Positions 48,287-57,258 of a stretch of DNA of 64,000 bases are shown here, one piece after another (position 1 is the stretch's first letter; the number at the start of each line of letters is the position of its first letter). Made by a program: the position numbers and the translations under genes. The stretch comes from Nonomuraea gerenzanensis (lineage in GTDB: Bacteria > Actinomycetota > Actinomycetes > Streptosporangiales > Streptosporangiaceae), in assembly GCF_020215645.1 (NCBI RefSeq), contig NZ_CP084058.1, positions 10,718,501-10,782,500 on the forward strand. Direction: 5' to 3'. A model generated the notes under the pieces. It saw only the letters and a program-made list of their open reading frames with translations, made no database searches and had not been told where the DNA came from.

Positions 48287-48324
48287 CATGCCGGGTATTC
48301 GGGACATGGATTAATAATGTGCGC

Positions 48325-48999
48325 GTGGCTGGCATCCTCCTCGTAGAAGACGATCCCTCGGTCCGCACGGCTCTGGAGCTGGCGCTGACCAGGCAGGGAC
48401 ACTCCGTCACGTCGTACGCGACGGGTGAGGAGGCCCTCGACCACATCAGGGCCAGGCGCCCGGAGATCGCCATCCTCGACGTCATGCTCCCCGGCATCGA
48501 CGGCGTGGAGGTGTGCCGCCGGGTCCGCAAGCTCGACCAGCTCCCCGTCATCTTGCTCACCGCGCGCGGCGACGACCTGGACGTGGTGGTCGGGCTGGAG
48601 GCCGGCGCCGACGACTACGTGGTCAAGCCGGTCGAGCCGCGCGTCCTGGACGCCCGCATCCGCGCCGTGCTGCGCCGCGCCGAGTCCGCCTCCTCCGACC
48701 GCATCACGTTCGGCGACCTCGTGATCGACCGGGGGGCGCTCAAGGTCACGCTGGCCGGCAAGGAGATCCACCTGACCCCGACGGAGCTGCGGCTGCTGCT
48801 GGAGCTGGTCAGGCATCCCGGGCAGGTGCTCAACCGCCGCTACCTGCTGCGCGCGGTCTGGGACCACACGCACATCGCCGACTCCCGGCTGGTGGACGCC
48901 TGCGTGCAGCGCATCCGCGCCAAGATCGAGCCCAAGCCGGCCGAGCCCGTCTTCATCCACACCGTGCGCGGCTTCGGCTACCGGTTCAGCCCTCCGTGA
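48325..48999 (+). CDS. OmpR-family response regulator
   Basis: A 224-residue DNA-binding response regulator. The receiver domain has acidic residues ED near 8-9, phospho-acceptor Asp52 in ILDVMLPGIDG, and the Lys in DDYVVKPVEPR. The OmpR winged helix (residues 125-224) ends VHIHTVRGFGYRF-like (FIHTVRGFGYRFSPP). GTG at 48325 is taken; the in-frame GTG at 48319 would add two residues. No ribosome-binding site precedes it, which suits a leaderless mRNA. It is coupled to the kinase gene by a GTGA overlap. Confidence 0.93.
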   Translation: MAGILLVEDDPSVRTALELALTRQGHSVTSYATGEEALDHIRARRPEIAILDVMLPGIDGVEVCRRVRKLDQLPVILLTARGDDLDVVVGLEAGADDYVVKPVEPRVLDARIRAVLRRAESASSDRITFGDLVIDRGALKVTLAGKEIHLTPTELRLLLELVRHPGQVLNRRYLLRAVWDHTHIADSRLVDACVQRIRAKIEPKPAEPVFIHTVRGFGYRFSPP

Positions 49000-50411
49000 T
49001 CATCCCCCGCCCCACGGGCCTGCGCGCCCGCCTGGTCATCACCTTCACCCTCGTCGCCGTCACCGCCTCCCTGCTGGTCGCCACCATCGGTTACGAGCTG
49101 GCCAAGACCGCGCTCATCAGCAGGACCGAGACCACCTCGATGGAGATCGTCACCAGGGAGCTCGGCAGCATCGACTTCCCCATCGGCAAGCTCAGGCCGG
49201 GAGAGGCCGCCCCCACCTCCAGGGAGCTCGAACGCGTGGCCCACGCGCTGGCGGGGCCGGGCCGCAGCGCGCTCGTCGAGTACGGCACCATCATCGCCTC
49301 CGAGGGCCCCATGTCGATCAGCGACGTACCCAACGAGCTGCACGGCAGGTCCAAGCAGAGCCTCGTCACCCAGCGCAAGGTCATCGACGGCGAGCTCCAC
49401 CTCATCGTCGGCGCCGAGGTCTACCGCGACAACGCGGGCACGCCCGAGGCGACCGGCCTGCAGGCGTTCGTCTTCTTCCCCATGCGCGACGACGAGCGCC
49501 AGCTCGACACGCTCAGGACCACGCTGGCCCGGACGGGCCTGGTCATCGTGCTCATCGCGCTGGTCGTGGCCCTGCTGTCGGCCCGCCAGGTGCTGCTGCC
49601 GGTGCGCCGGCTCAGCGCGGCGGCCCAGGCGCTCGGCCAGGGCAGGCTGGACACCCGCCTGCCCGTGCACGGCCAGGACGAGCTGGCCGGGCTCACCGCC
49701 CGCTTCAACGACGCCGCGGCGGCGCTGGAGCTGAGCGTGTCGGAGCTGCGCTCGCTGGAGGCCATGTCCCGCCGGTTCGTGGCCGACGTCTCGCACGAGC
49801 TGCGTACGCCGCTGACCGCGATGACGGCCGTGGCCGACATGCTCTCCGACGAGGCCGACCACCTGCCGGAGGCGCCCGCGCAGGCCGTGCGGCTGGTGCT
49901 CAAGGAGATCGAGCGCCTGCGCGAGCTGGTCGAGCACCTCATCGAGATCAGCCGCTTCGACGCGGGCACGGCCACGCTCAACCTGGAGCCGGTGAACGTG
50001 GCGGACTCGATCGAGGACTGCCTGGAGGTACGCGGCTGGAGCGACCAGGTGACGGTCACCGCCTCGCAGGGCCTGACCGCCAACCTCGACCCCAGCAGGT
50101 TCGACGTCATCGTGGCCAACCTGGTCGGCAACGCGCTCAAGCACGGCTCGCCCCCGGTCGTGGTGACCGCCAGGACCACGGAGAACGGCCTGGAGGTGAA
50201 AGTGCGCGACCACGGCAAGGGCATCCCGCGCGAGGCGCTGCCGCACGTCTTCGACCGCTTCTTCAAGGCCGGCGCCGGCCGGGCCCGCAGCCAGGGCAGC
50301 GGGCTGGGCCTGGCCATCGCCCGCGCCAACGTCCAGCTCCACGGGGGCACGATCTCCGTACGCGCCCAGGAGCCCGGCACCCTCTTCACGGTCTGGCTGC
50401 CCCACGGATGA
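48996..50411 (+). CDS. Sensor histidine kinase
   Basis: A 471-residue membrane kinase. Two membrane helices (about 8-30 and 180-202) flank an extracytoplasmic sensor of about 150 residues. Then come a HAMP domain (ARQVLLPVRRLSAAAQALGQGRLD), the dimerisation helix with phospho-acceptor His267 (DVSHELRTPLTA), and the ATPase domain with N box NLVGNALKHG, G1 VRDHGKGIP and G2 GSGLGLAIA. It should phosphorylate the upstream response regulator. The signal is unknown; the following GerMN lipoprotein may take part in sensing. Confidence 0.95.
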   Translation: MIIPRPTGLRARLVITFTLVAVTASLLVATIGYELAKTALISRTETTSMEIVTRELGSIDFPIGKLRPGEAAPTSRELERVAHALAGPGRSALVEYGTIIASEGPMSISDVPNELHGRSKQSLVTQRKVIDGELHLIVGAEVYRDNAGTPEATGLQAFVFFPMRDDERQLDTLRTTLARTGLVIVLIALVVALLSARQVLLPVRRLSAAAQALGQGRLDTRLPVHGQDELAGLTARFNDAAAALELSVSELRSLEAMSRRFVADVSHELRTPLTAMTAVADMLSDEADHLPEAPAQAVRLVLKEIERLRELVEHLIEISRFDAGTATLNLEPVNVADSIEDCLEVRGWSDQVTVTASQGLTANLDPSRFDVIVANLVGNALKHGSPPVVVTARTTENGLEVKVRDHGKGIPREALPHVFDRFFKAGAGRARSQGSGLGLAIARANVQLHGGTISVRAQEPGTLFTVWLPHG

Positions 50412-50923
50412 AGGCACTCACAAGCGTCGCCGCCCTGTTGCTGGCCCTGCTGACCGGGCTGACGGCGGCCTGCGGCATCTCCCCCACCGACGTGCAGGAC
50501 AGGGGCGACGCGCCCACCGTCAAGATCCCGCCGCCGACCAAGACGATCTACCTGCTCAGGGACGGCGCGCTGGCGCGGGAGCCGGCCGACGTCGAGGACG
50601 ACACCGTGGACAGCGTGCTGAACGCGCTCTTCGACGCCTCCTCCCTGCCGCTCGGCGACCGGGACACGGCGCTGCGCGGGTTCACGTACCTGCGGACCAG
50701 GAACTCGATCAACCCGCCGCAGCGGGACGAGATCCAGCTCCCCCGCACCTCCACGCTGACCGTCTACATCAGCGGCGACGGCACGCTGACCAAGCTCGGC
50801 AAGGCGCAGATCGTCTGCACCGCGCAGCAGGACGCGGCGTTCGAGGTGGTGAAGATCGTCAGGGAGAACGAGGGCCGCCCCCCGCAGGACGAGGGGCGGC
50901 ACACGTGCGGCGAGCTCAAGTGA
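50408..50923 (+). CDS. GerMN-domain lipoprotein
   Basis: A 171-residue exported lipoprotein. The signal peptide ends in a lipobox LTAAC (Cys22), followed by a short linker and a GerMN-like domain (residues 45-160) with IYLLRDGALAREPADV and TLTVYISGDGTLTKLGKAQIVCTAQQD. It overlaps the kinase stop (ATGA), so RR-kinase-lipoprotein form one operon, as in MtrAB-LpqB and the Cse systems. It may tune the kinase at the membrane. It is followed by the convergent phoH2. Confidence 0.88.
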   Translation: MKALTSVAALLLALLTGLTAACGISPTDVQDRGDAPTVKIPPPTKTIYLLRDGALAREPADVEDDTVDSVLNALFDASSLPLGDRDTALRGFTYLRTRNSINPPQRDEIQLPRTSTLTVYISGDGTLTKLGKAQIVCTAQQDAAFEVVKIVRENEGRPPQDEGRHTCGELK

Positions 50924-50926
50924 GCA

Positions 50927-52246
50927 TCACATGGTGATGTCCTCGAGCATCTCGGTCACCAGCGCGGCGATCGGGGAGCGCTCGGACCTGGTGAGCGTGA
51001 CGTGGGCGAACAGCGGGTGACCCTTCAGCTTCTCCACCACCGCGACCACGCCGTCGTGCCTGCCGACGCGCAGGTTGTCGCGCTGGGCCACGTCGTGGGT
51101 GAGCACGACCCGCGAGTTGGCGCCGATCCGGCTCAGCACGGTCAGCAGCACCCCGCGCTCCAGCGACTGGGCCTCGTCGACGATCACGAACGCGTCGTGC
51201 AGCGACCGGCCGCGGATGTGCGTGAGCGGGAGCACTTCCAGCATGCCCCGGTCGAGCACCTCCTCGATCACCTCGGGTGAGGTGATCGCGCCCAGCGTGT
51301 CGTAGACCGCCTGGGCCCACGGGCCCATCTTCTCGCCCTCGGTGCCGGGCAGGTAGCCGAGCTCCTGACCGCCCACGGCGTAGATGGGGCGGAAGACGAT
51401 CACCTTGCGGTGCTGGCGGCGCTCCAGGACGGCTTCCAGGCCCGCGCAGAGCGCCAGCGCCGACTTGCCCGTGCCGGCCCTGCCGCCGAGCGAGACGATG
51501 CCGATCTCCGGATCCATCAGCAGGTCGAGCGCGATGCGCTGCTCCGCGGAGCGGCCGTGCAGGCCGAAGACCTCGCGGTCGCCGCGGACCAGGCGCACCG
51601 ACTTGTCGGGCTGCACCCGGCCGAGCGCGGAGCCCTTGGCCGACAGCAGCCGCAGGCCGGTGTGCGCGGGCAGGTCTCTGGTCTCCTCCATGTCCACGGT
51701 GCCCGACTCGAAGAGCGTCTCGACGTCCTCCGTGGTCACCTGGACCTCGGCCATCCCTGTCCAGCCCGACTCGTGCACCAGCTCGGCGCGGTACTCCTCG
51801 GCCGCCAGGCCGATGGAGGCGGCCTTGACCCGCATCGGCAGGTCTTTGGAGACCAGCACGACGTCGCAGCCCTCGCTGGCCAGCGAGCGGGCCACGGTCA
51901 GGATGCGGGTGTCGTTGTCGCCGAGGCGGAAGCCCACGGGCAGGATGGACGGATCGCTGTGGTTGAGCTCGACCCTGATCGTGCCGTCCCCCGTCGGCAT
52001 CGCCTCGTCCAGCCTGCCGTACTGGACGCGTAGGTCGTCCAGGTAGCGCAGAGCCTTACGGGCGAAGTAGCCGAGCTCCGGATGGTGCCGCTTGCCTTCC
52101 AGCTCCGTGATGACCACGATCGGAAGGACCACGTCGTGCTCGGCGAACCGGGTCATCGCCGCCGGGTCGGCCAGCAGGACCGAAGTGTCCAGCACGTAGG
52201 TGCGCTTGGCCGACTGGTGAGTAGGGTTGCTCGAGGACACTGCCAC
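50927..52246 (-). CDS. phoH2: PIN-PhoH fusion protein (PhoH2 type)
   Basis: A 439-residue RNA-processing protein. The N-terminal PIN nuclease domain (residues 15-150) keeps VLDTSVLL with Asp20 and downstream acidic residues (GDNDTRIL). The C-terminal PhoH helicase-like ATPase has Walker [14 protein letters not shown] near residue 258 and Walker [11 protein letters not shown] near residue 357. Mycobacterial PhoH2 is a sequence-specific RNA helicase and ribonuclease. The GTG at 52246 gives the family length; further upstream in-frame codons encode an unlikely Arg/Pro-rich stretch. Confidence 0.95.
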   Translation of the reverse strand: MAVSSSNPTHQSAKRTYVLDTSVLLADPAAMTRFAEHDVVLPIVVITELEGKRHHPELGYFARKALRYLDDLRVQYGRLDEAMPTGDGTIRVELNHSDPSILPVGFRLGDNDTRILTVARSLASEGCDVVLVSKDLPMRVKAASIGLAAEEYRAELVHESGWTGMAEVQVTTEDVETLFESGTVDMEETRDLPAHTGLRLLSAKGSALGRVQPDKSVRLVRGDREVFGLHGRSAEQRIALDLLMDPEIGIVSLGGRAGTGKSALALCAGLEAVLERRQHRKVIVFRPIYAVGGQELGYLPGTEGEKMGPWAQAVYDTLGAITSPEVIEEVLDRGMLEVLPLTHIRGRSLHDAFVIVDEAQSLERGVLLTVLSRIGANSRVVLTHDVAQRDNLRVGRHDGVVAVVEKLKGHPLFAHVTLTRSERSPIAALVTEMLEDITM

Positions 52247-52452
52247 ACGTTCTCCCCCGGGTGCCCCTTGGTGCGGGCACCCTGCAGACGAGGTGGGAAT
52301 CGGACCGGACCCGCGTCCCCGACCGCGTACTGCCGTCGGCGCCGGAGTCCGGCCCCCCTCGGCAGATGTGGTGCAAAGGCGGGCCCTCTCCGAAATGTCC
52401 GACCTGTGATCGGACACTTCCAACGTTACGTCCTGGATACCCGAATGTCGCG

Positions 52453-53214
52453 TCAGGAACCGTAACGCCGGTGTCTCGCAGCGTAATCACGCAGCGCCCG
52501 CAGGAAGTCGACCTTGCGGAAGTCCGGCCAGTAGGCCTCGTGGAAGTAGAACTCTGAGTGAGCACTCTGCCAGAGCATGAAGCCGGACAGGCGCTGCTCG
52601 CCCGAGGTCCGGATGAGGAGGTCCGGGTCGGGCTGGCCGCGAGTGTAAAGATGCTCCGCGATGTGCTCGACATCGAGTACCTCGACCAGGTCCTCGATGC
52701 TCGCTCCCCTGCTCGCTTGCTCCTGGAGCAGTGAGCGCACCGCATCGGCAATCTCACGTCTTCCTCCATACCCAACTGCAACGTTCACAATCAGGCCTGG
52801 ACGGTGTGATGACGCTTCTTTTGCATTTTTTAGGACATTAGCCGTGCGGTCGGGGAGCAGATCGAGCGCGCCGACCGGGCTGATCCGCCATCCCTCCGCC
52901 ACCAGCTCCTGCGTCACGTCCTCGATGATGCGCAGCAGCGGCTCCAGCTCTTCCCTCGGCCGGTTCAGGTTGTCGTTGGACAACATCCACACCGTGACCA
53001 CCTCGACGCCGGTCTCCCGGCACCAGCCGAGCAGCTCGGAGATCTTGTCCGCGCCCTTGCGGTGACCCGTGGCCACGTCGCGGATGCCCATGGCGCGCGC
53101 CCAGCGGCGGTTGCCGTCGATGATGACCCCGACATGCCGGGGAATGCTGTCCTTCGACAGCTTGGCCTCCAGCCGGTGTTCGTACAGCCGGTAGACCAGA
53201 TCGCGCAGGCCCAC
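52453..53214 (-). CDS. uppS: Cis-prenyltransferase (Z-isoprenyl diphosphate synthase, UppS family)
   Basis: A 253-residue cis-prenyltransferase that condenses IPP onto an allylic diphosphate in Z configuration. It has [14 protein letters not shown] with catalytic Asp33, [11 protein letters not shown], and the C-terminal [24 protein letters not shown]. By context (near phoH2 and mca) it corresponds to Rv1086, which makes short-chain Z-farnesyl diphosphate, but chain length cannot be read reliably. GTG at 53214 has GGGAGG upstream. Its product would feed wall-lipid carrier synthesis. Confidence 0.95.
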   Translation of the reverse strand: MGLRDLVYRLYEHRLEAKLSKDSIPRHVGVIIDGNRRWARAMGIRDVATGHRKGADKISELLGWCRETGVEVVTVWMLSNDNLNRPREELEPLLRIIEDVTQELVAEGWRISPVGALDLLPDRTANVLKNAKEASSHRPGLIVNVAVGYGGRREIADAVRSLLQEQASRGASIEDLVEVLDVEHIAEHLYTRGQPDPDLLIRTSGEQRLSGFMLWQSAHSEFYFHEAYWPDFRKVDFLRALRDYAARHRRYGS

Positions 53215-53307
53215 GGAGTGCCTCCCCAGCGGTGCTTGTGCCCCATTGGTCGTTTTGCCCCAACAGGCAATTATCACCGCGAAACGCCCGTGCCCGCTCC
53301 CTCTACG

Positions 53308-53820
53308 CTAATCCTGCGCAGACTCTCTACTTTTCAGACACCCTTCCGCCTCATCCACCAGCTCGCGGACGAACACCGACAGCTCGGCGGAGGTGAGCAC
53401 CGCCCGCATCCCCACGCCCGTCGAACCCCAGGCCTCCACGTACGCCCTCCTGGTCAGCCGCCACTCGCCGGGCCCCGGCTGCCACACGGGGATGGTGCGC
53501 AGCTGGCAACGCAGCTCACCGCCGCCCAGGCCGGCCCTGGTCAGGTAACGGAAGGAGAACAGCTCGCGGTCGGCCTCGTCGCAGGGGAAGCGGTCGTCGG
53601 GGTCGGCCCAGCGCCTGCCCGCCCCCGCGCCCCTGCGGGCCTCGTCCACCCCGCGCGCCAGGCGCGCCAGCAGATGGCCGCAACGCTCCCCGACGCTCCC
53701 GTAGGGGGTGCCGTCGCGGTGCAGCTCCAAAGTGATCTCGTACGGCGCGCCCACGCTGTCGGTGCACGCCACAGGCGTCACGGTCAGATACGACCCGTCG
53801 ACGCAGCGCAGCCCTCCCAC
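53308..53820 (-). CDS. Hypothetical protein with paired cysteines
   Basis: A 170-residue protein, not recognised. It starts VGGLRCVDGSYLTVTPVACTDSVGAPYEITLELHRDG and looks soluble and beta-rich in the first half, helical at the end (SVFVRELVDEAEG). Four cysteines, no obvious metal motif. The GTG at 53820 is chosen from composition: codons upstream turn Arg/Pro-rich. It is 28 nt downstream of the CrtC-like gene and in line with the MNIO locus, so it may be the last gene of that transcript. Confidence 0.6.
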   Translation of the reverse strand: MGGLRCVDGSYLTVTPVACTDSVGAPYEITLELHRDGTPYGSVGERCGHLLARLARGVDEARRGAGAGRRWADPDDRFPCDEADRELFSFRYLTRAGLGGGELRCQLRTIPVWQPGPGEWRLTRRAYVEAWGSTGVGMRAVLTSAELSVFVRELVDEAEGCLKSRESAQD

Positions 53821-53848
53821 GTCTCCCCCGTATCCGCGCTCCCGGTCG

Positions 53849-54730
53849 CTAAACCCCCGGCTCCCAGGCGTGCTCCCGCCAGGCCGGCGGCTGGTGCCAC
53901 TCCGTCCAGCCGTGCCCGGTGCGCCCGTCCTCGGTCTCGTACGCGCACAGCGCCCTGGGGAAGTGCGCCGGCACACCCTCCGGCGACGTCAGCGTCACGG
54001 GGGCGAACGCGATCGGCCGCACGGTCGTGACGCAGCCGGGGAAGTACAGCACGCTGCGCGCCGGCCGGTCCCCGTCGAAGGCCGTGGCCGCCCGGAAGCC
54101 CTCGACGTGGGCCAGGTCCCCCTCGGCCGCCAGGAACGCGGGCCACGGCAGCTCCATGCCCAGGTTGGCGCGCATGCCGTGCAGGTACGTGCCGTCGTCC
54201 AGGCGGGCGCTGCTCCACAACCACGAGATCGACCACCAGTCGCGCACGCCCCAGCTGTGGTCGCGCTCGCCGTGCCCGCGGAAGGGCACGCCGCCGATCG
54301 TGCCGGTGACCTCGCAGGGGATCTCGTAGCGCGGGGTGATCGCGTAGCCGTAGACGCCCGCCGCGGTGCTGAACTCCAGATCCAAGGTCAGCTCCGCGGA
54401 GCTCAGGTGGATCCGGGCGCGCTCGAAGGGGTCGGTGATCAGGTGGCCGGCCGTGTAGTCCCGGCCCGCCACCGCGAGGTCCGCGCCGGGCAGCGGCGCC
54501 TCGTGGTCGAGCACCGCGACGCGGTGGCCGTCGGCGGTGACCAGGCAGGCCCAGTACCAGGCGCGGCCCCAGCCGGGATAGAGGCCGAGGCGGACGTAGC
54601 CGCCCGTCCGGCCGTCCTCGGAGACGAAGTCGAAGTACCAGGACTCGTTCCACAGCGGCTCGGGGCCGGGGTCGTGCCGGTGCTCGTCCTCCTGGTCCAG
54701 GGGCCACTCGCCCATGTTGACGATCCGCAT
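53849..54730 (-). CDS. CrtC/AttH-like lipocalin-fold protein (DUF7064-like)
   Basis: A 293-residue protein rich in aromatic beta strands. The pattern NESWYFDFVSEDGRTGGYVRLGLYPGWGRAWYWACLV, the central RGHGERDHSWGVRDWWSISWLWSSARLDDG and DGRTGHGWTEWHQP suggest the two-barrel fold of hydroxyneurosporene-synthase/AttH-like proteins. These bind or hydrate hydrophobic ligands. ATG at 54730 begins MRIVNMGEWPLD. It lies 25 nt after the MNIO-partner gene; whether it belongs functionally to that locus is unclear. Confidence 0.72.
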   Translation of the reverse strand: MRIVNMGEWPLDQEDEHRHDPGPEPLWNESWYFDFVSEDGRTGGYVRLGLYPGWGRAWYWACLVTADGHRVAVLDHEAPLPGADLAVAGRDYTAGHLITDPFERARIHLSSAELTLDLEFSTAAGVYGYAITPRYEIPCEVTGTIGGVPFRGHGERDHSWGVRDWWSISWLWSSARLDDGTYLHGMRANLGMELPWPAFLAAEGDLAHVEGFRAATAFDGDRPARSVLYFPGCVTTVRPIAFAPVTLTSPEGVPAHFPRALCAYETEDGRTGHGWTEWHQPPAWREHAWEPGV

Positions 54731-54755
54731 GCCGCCTCCCAAGCGCTTGCTGCGA

Positions 54756-55442
54756 TCAGCGTATGCCAGGGAGGCGCGACCACCAGCGGCGCCTGGGCGC
54801 CGGCTCCTCCGGCAGCCGTCCGCGCTCGCGCAGCCAGGCGGCGAAGTCGGCGGCGTCGGTGCGGTAGTCGGGGGGCGGGGTGGTGCGGGCGGCGGCGTAC
54901 GCGGCGAACTCGGCGGCCAGGTCGGAACCCGCCGCCGCGGCCGTGTCGGGGCGGATCCTGGCCACGATGGCGCGGCGCTTGGCGAGCAGGCTGAGCGCCT
55001 GGGCCCGCATGCGCTCCGGGTCGAAGCCCTCGGGCACCTCCGCCCCGGCCACCAGGGCCGCCACGACACGCCCCTGCGCCTCGGCCAGCCGCCTGCGCCG
55101 CTCCTCACCCCCCAGATCCTGGGGCTCGGCCGTCCGTCGCGGCGTCTCCTCCACCTCGGCCGGCTCCTGAAGCTCGGCCGCCTGTCTCGGCGCCACGACC
55201 TCCTCCACCTCGGCAAGGACCTGCGGCGCGGCAGGCGGTCGCGGCGCGGCAGACTCCAACGGCGCGGCAGGCGGTCGCGGCGCGGCAGACTCCAACGGCG
55301 CGGCAGGCGGTCGCGGCGGGGCAGGCGGTCGCGGTGCCGGAAGCTCTTGCGGCGCGGGCGGCGGCGCGGGCTCGGCGGGCCGTGGCGGCTGCGCCGACGG
55401 CCCCTGTGCGCCGGCGAGCCGCCGCGCTTCTCCCGGACTCAT
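54756..55442 (-). CDS. MNIO partner-like protein with Pro-rich N-terminus (SCO6045-like)
   Basis: A 228-residue protein. Residues 15-135 are Pro/Ala-rich with a near-perfect 13-residue repeat (AAPLESAAPRPPA). Residues 140-228 are a helical domain (GRVVAALVAGAEVPEGFDPERMRAQALSLLAKRRAIVARIRP) resembling the first helices of DUF2063/HvfC-type partners of DUF692 enzymes, then a conserved RTDAADFAAWLRERG and basic end. Its ATG overlaps the oxidase stop (ATGA), implying stoichiometric coupling. Such partners present substrate to the oxidase. The family link is inference from helix pattern and position. Confidence 0.72.
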   Translation of the reverse strand: MSPGEARRLAGAQGPSAQPPRPAEPAPPPAPQELPAPRPPAPPRPPAAPLESAAPRPPAAPLESAAPRPPAAPQVLAEVEEVVAPRQAAELQEPAEVEETPRRTAEPQDLGGEERRRRLAEAQGRVVAALVAGAEVPEGFDPERMRAQALSLLAKRRAIVARIRPDTAAAAGSDLAAEFAAYAAARTTPPPDYRTDAADFAAWLRERGRLPEEPAPRRRWWSRLPGIR

Positions 55443-56254
55443 CCGGCCTCTCCGGCCGCCGCCATCGCGGCCCTGATCCTGGACAGCTCGTTCGCCAGCA
55501 CCGCGTCGCTCGGGTACTCGTCGTCCCACTCCAGCAGCACCCCCGGCGGGCTCACTCGCGAGCACAGCTCGGTGAGCAGGTCGAGCACGACCTGGGGCGC
55601 CGCCGTGGTGTGCGTGTCGTGCCAGATGCCGTGGTGCTCGTACCCGCCGGCGACGTGCACGTAGGCGAGGTGCTCCAGCGGCAGCGTGTCCAGCGCCGCC
55701 ACGGCGGGCAGGCCCAGGTTGACCTGGTTGGTGTAGAGGTTGGCCACGTCGATCAGCAGCCCCACGCCGGTCGCGTCCACCAGCTCGGCCAGGAACTGCG
55801 CCTCGGTCAGCTCGTCCTCCGGCCAGCCGAAGATGGCCGCCACATTCTCCAGGGCCAGCGGCACGGGAAGCGACTCCTGCGCCCGGCGCACGTTCTCGAC
55901 GACGACCTTCAGCGACTCCCTCGTACGGGGCACCGGCAGCAGGTGCCCCGCCTCCACGCCACCGCCCCGTACGAACGCCAGGTGCTCGCTGACCAGCGGC
56001 GCGTCCAGTGCCTGCGCGCACGCGGCCAGGTGGGCGAGCCGGGCCGGTGAGGACGGCTCCGCGCCGCCGACCCCGAGCGAGACCCCGTGCGGGATCACCG
56101 GCAGGCCCCTGGCGCGCAGCACGCGCAGGGACTCGGGCAGGTGGGCGGGCCTGATGTTCTCGGCGACCACTTCCAGGAAGCCGACGCCCGCCATCCGCTC
56201 GATGGTCAGGTCCAGCTCGGACCGCCAGCCGATGCCCACTCCCAGCCCCGCCAT
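55439..56254 (-). CDS. DUF692/MNIO multinuclear non-haem iron oxidase-type enzyme
   Basis: A 271-residue TIM-barrel protein of the DUF692 family, to which MbnB (methanobactin), TglH and ChrH belong; these use two or three irons to oxidise cysteines or asparagines in peptides. Candidate metal ligands: His56 (IPHGVS), Glu90-His91 (SEHLAF), Glu136 (ALENVAA), Asp169 (LIDVANLYTN), His200 (YVHVAGG), His212 (WHDTHT) and Glu242 (LEWDDEYPSD). It starts 2 nt after a TIGR04222-type gene with a Cys-rich tail and is coupled to its partner (ATGA). Substrate: most likely those tails, by inference. Confidence 0.9.
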   Translation of the reverse strand: MAGLGVGIGWRSELDLTIERMAGVGFLEVVAENIRPAHLPESLRVLRARGLPVIPHGVSLGVGGAEPSSPARLAHLAACAQALDAPLVSEHLAFVRGGGVEAGHLLPVPRTRESLKVVVENVRRAQESLPVPLALENVAAIFGWPEDELTEAQFLAELVDATGVGLLIDVANLYTNQVNLGLPAVAALDTLPLEHLAYVHVAGGYEHHGIWHDTHTTAAPQVVLDLLTELCSRVSPPGVLLEWDDEYPSDAVLANELSRIRAAMAAAGEAG

Positions 56255-56256
56255 GG

Positions 56257-57159
56257 TCAGCTTCCTCCTCCGCAACCACCGCCGCCGCAGCCGCTGCCCC
56301 CGCCGCAGCTCGAACTGCTGCTGTAGGTGGCGCAGCCACCGCCGCCGGACCCGGCCCCGGAGTACGACCCGCCGCGACTCCTGCGAGGCCGCGCCGGCGC
56401 CGCCGCGTGCGTGCTGCGCAGTCCGTCGCGCAGCTCGGCGTCGCGCACCTGGCTCAGACCGTACAGCGCGAGCTGGACGGGCCCCTCCTCGCCCTTGGGA
56501 TGTGCCCGCGTGGCCGCGCCCAGGGCCTCCCGTCCGTACGGGGTCAGCTTCGCCCGGGCGTCGTTCCGGCGGCCGCTGAGCACGAACTCGGTGCCGATCA
56601 CCGTACCGAGGCAGACCACGGTGGCGAGCAGGGCGGGCAGGTTCGGGGCCAGCACGGCGGTCAGCCCCTCGACGACGACGCCCGCGTACGCCGCCACGGA
56701 CAGCACCCGCAGCCGCACGCGCAGCCTGCGGACCTGGACGAGGACGCCGTCCGACAGGACCAGCCCCCACGCGGTGAGGCGCTCCTCCAGCCGCTGCATC
56801 GGCAGGCTCCTGTAGACCCTCTCCTTGAGCGACGTCACCGGCAGGCCCGATTCCTCGGCCACCCGGTTCAGCACGTGCTGCTCGATGGGGTCGTCCGCGA
56901 GCGTGCTCGTGACGACCTTGTGCACCAGCCCGCCGCGTGAGACGCGCAGGTCGTTGCGGCGTGCCAGGAGAGCGATGGCGGTGTCGGCGACCCGATCCGA
57001 GTCCCCGGCCAGGAACGCCAGTTCGTAGTGGCCGAGGTCCCCGGATCGGGTGCCCCCGGTGTCGGCGCGAGTCCCGATGCGCGCCCGATGGATCGCCGAG
57101 GCGGTGACGGCGGCGTAAGCCGCGATGGCCACCGATACGATGAGCAGGAACAGGTCCAT
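56257..57159 (-). CDS. TIGR04222-type membrane protein with Gly/Ser/Cys-rich tail (second copy)
   Basis: A 300-residue protein. One N-terminal helix (MDLFLLIVSVAIAAYAAVTAS), then the TIGR04222 core (GHYELAFLAGDSDRVADTAIALLARRNDLRVS..., residues 35-130), two more helices near 150-195, a cytosolic or external helix ending LYGLSQVRDAELRDGLR, and a low-complexity tail (about residues 258-300) of Gly and Ser with four Cys in CGGG and GC contexts. The tail is the candidate substrate of the adjacent iron oxidase. ATG at 57159; upstream in-frame codons do not look like protein. It is a paralogue of the next gene upstream. Confidence 0.85.
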   Translation of the reverse strand: MDLFLLIVSVAIAAYAAVTASAIHRARIGTRADTGGTRSGDLGHYELAFLAGDSDRVADTAIALLARRNDLRVSRGGLVHKVVTSTLADDPIEQHVLNRVAEESGLPVTSLKERVYRSLPMQRLEERLTAWGLVLSDGVLVQVRRLRVRLRVLSVAAYAGVVVEGLTAVLAPNLPALLATVVCLGTVIGTEFVLSGRRNDARAKLTPYGREALGAATRAHPKGEEGPVQLALYGLSQVRDAELRDGLRSTHAAAPARPRRSRGGSYSGAGSGGGGCATYSSSSSCGGGSGCGGGGCGGGS

Positions 57160-57258
57160 GTGCGGCCTCCCCTCGTGCGGCCGATCAGCCTGCGTGTCAG
57201 AAAAGACACTTGTTCGCAAGGTAAAGGCCCGGCCCGCCGGGGCCCAGGTTTTGCTCCT

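Larger units (their letters stand above)
48059..48324. promoter_or_regulatory. Divergent control region with two strong stems and two palindromes
   Basis: Between the divergent transglycosylase and response-regulator genes. Stem 1: GAAACGCGGG (48100-48109) with its complement at 48148-48157, enclosing a second hairpin TTGGTG/CACCAA (48116-48121, 48129-48134). Stem 2: TCCCTTCGG/CCGAAGGGA (48194-48202, 48213-48221). On the transglycosylase transcript these would form a long structured leader. I cannot match it to a known riboswitch consensus. Confidence 0.6.
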
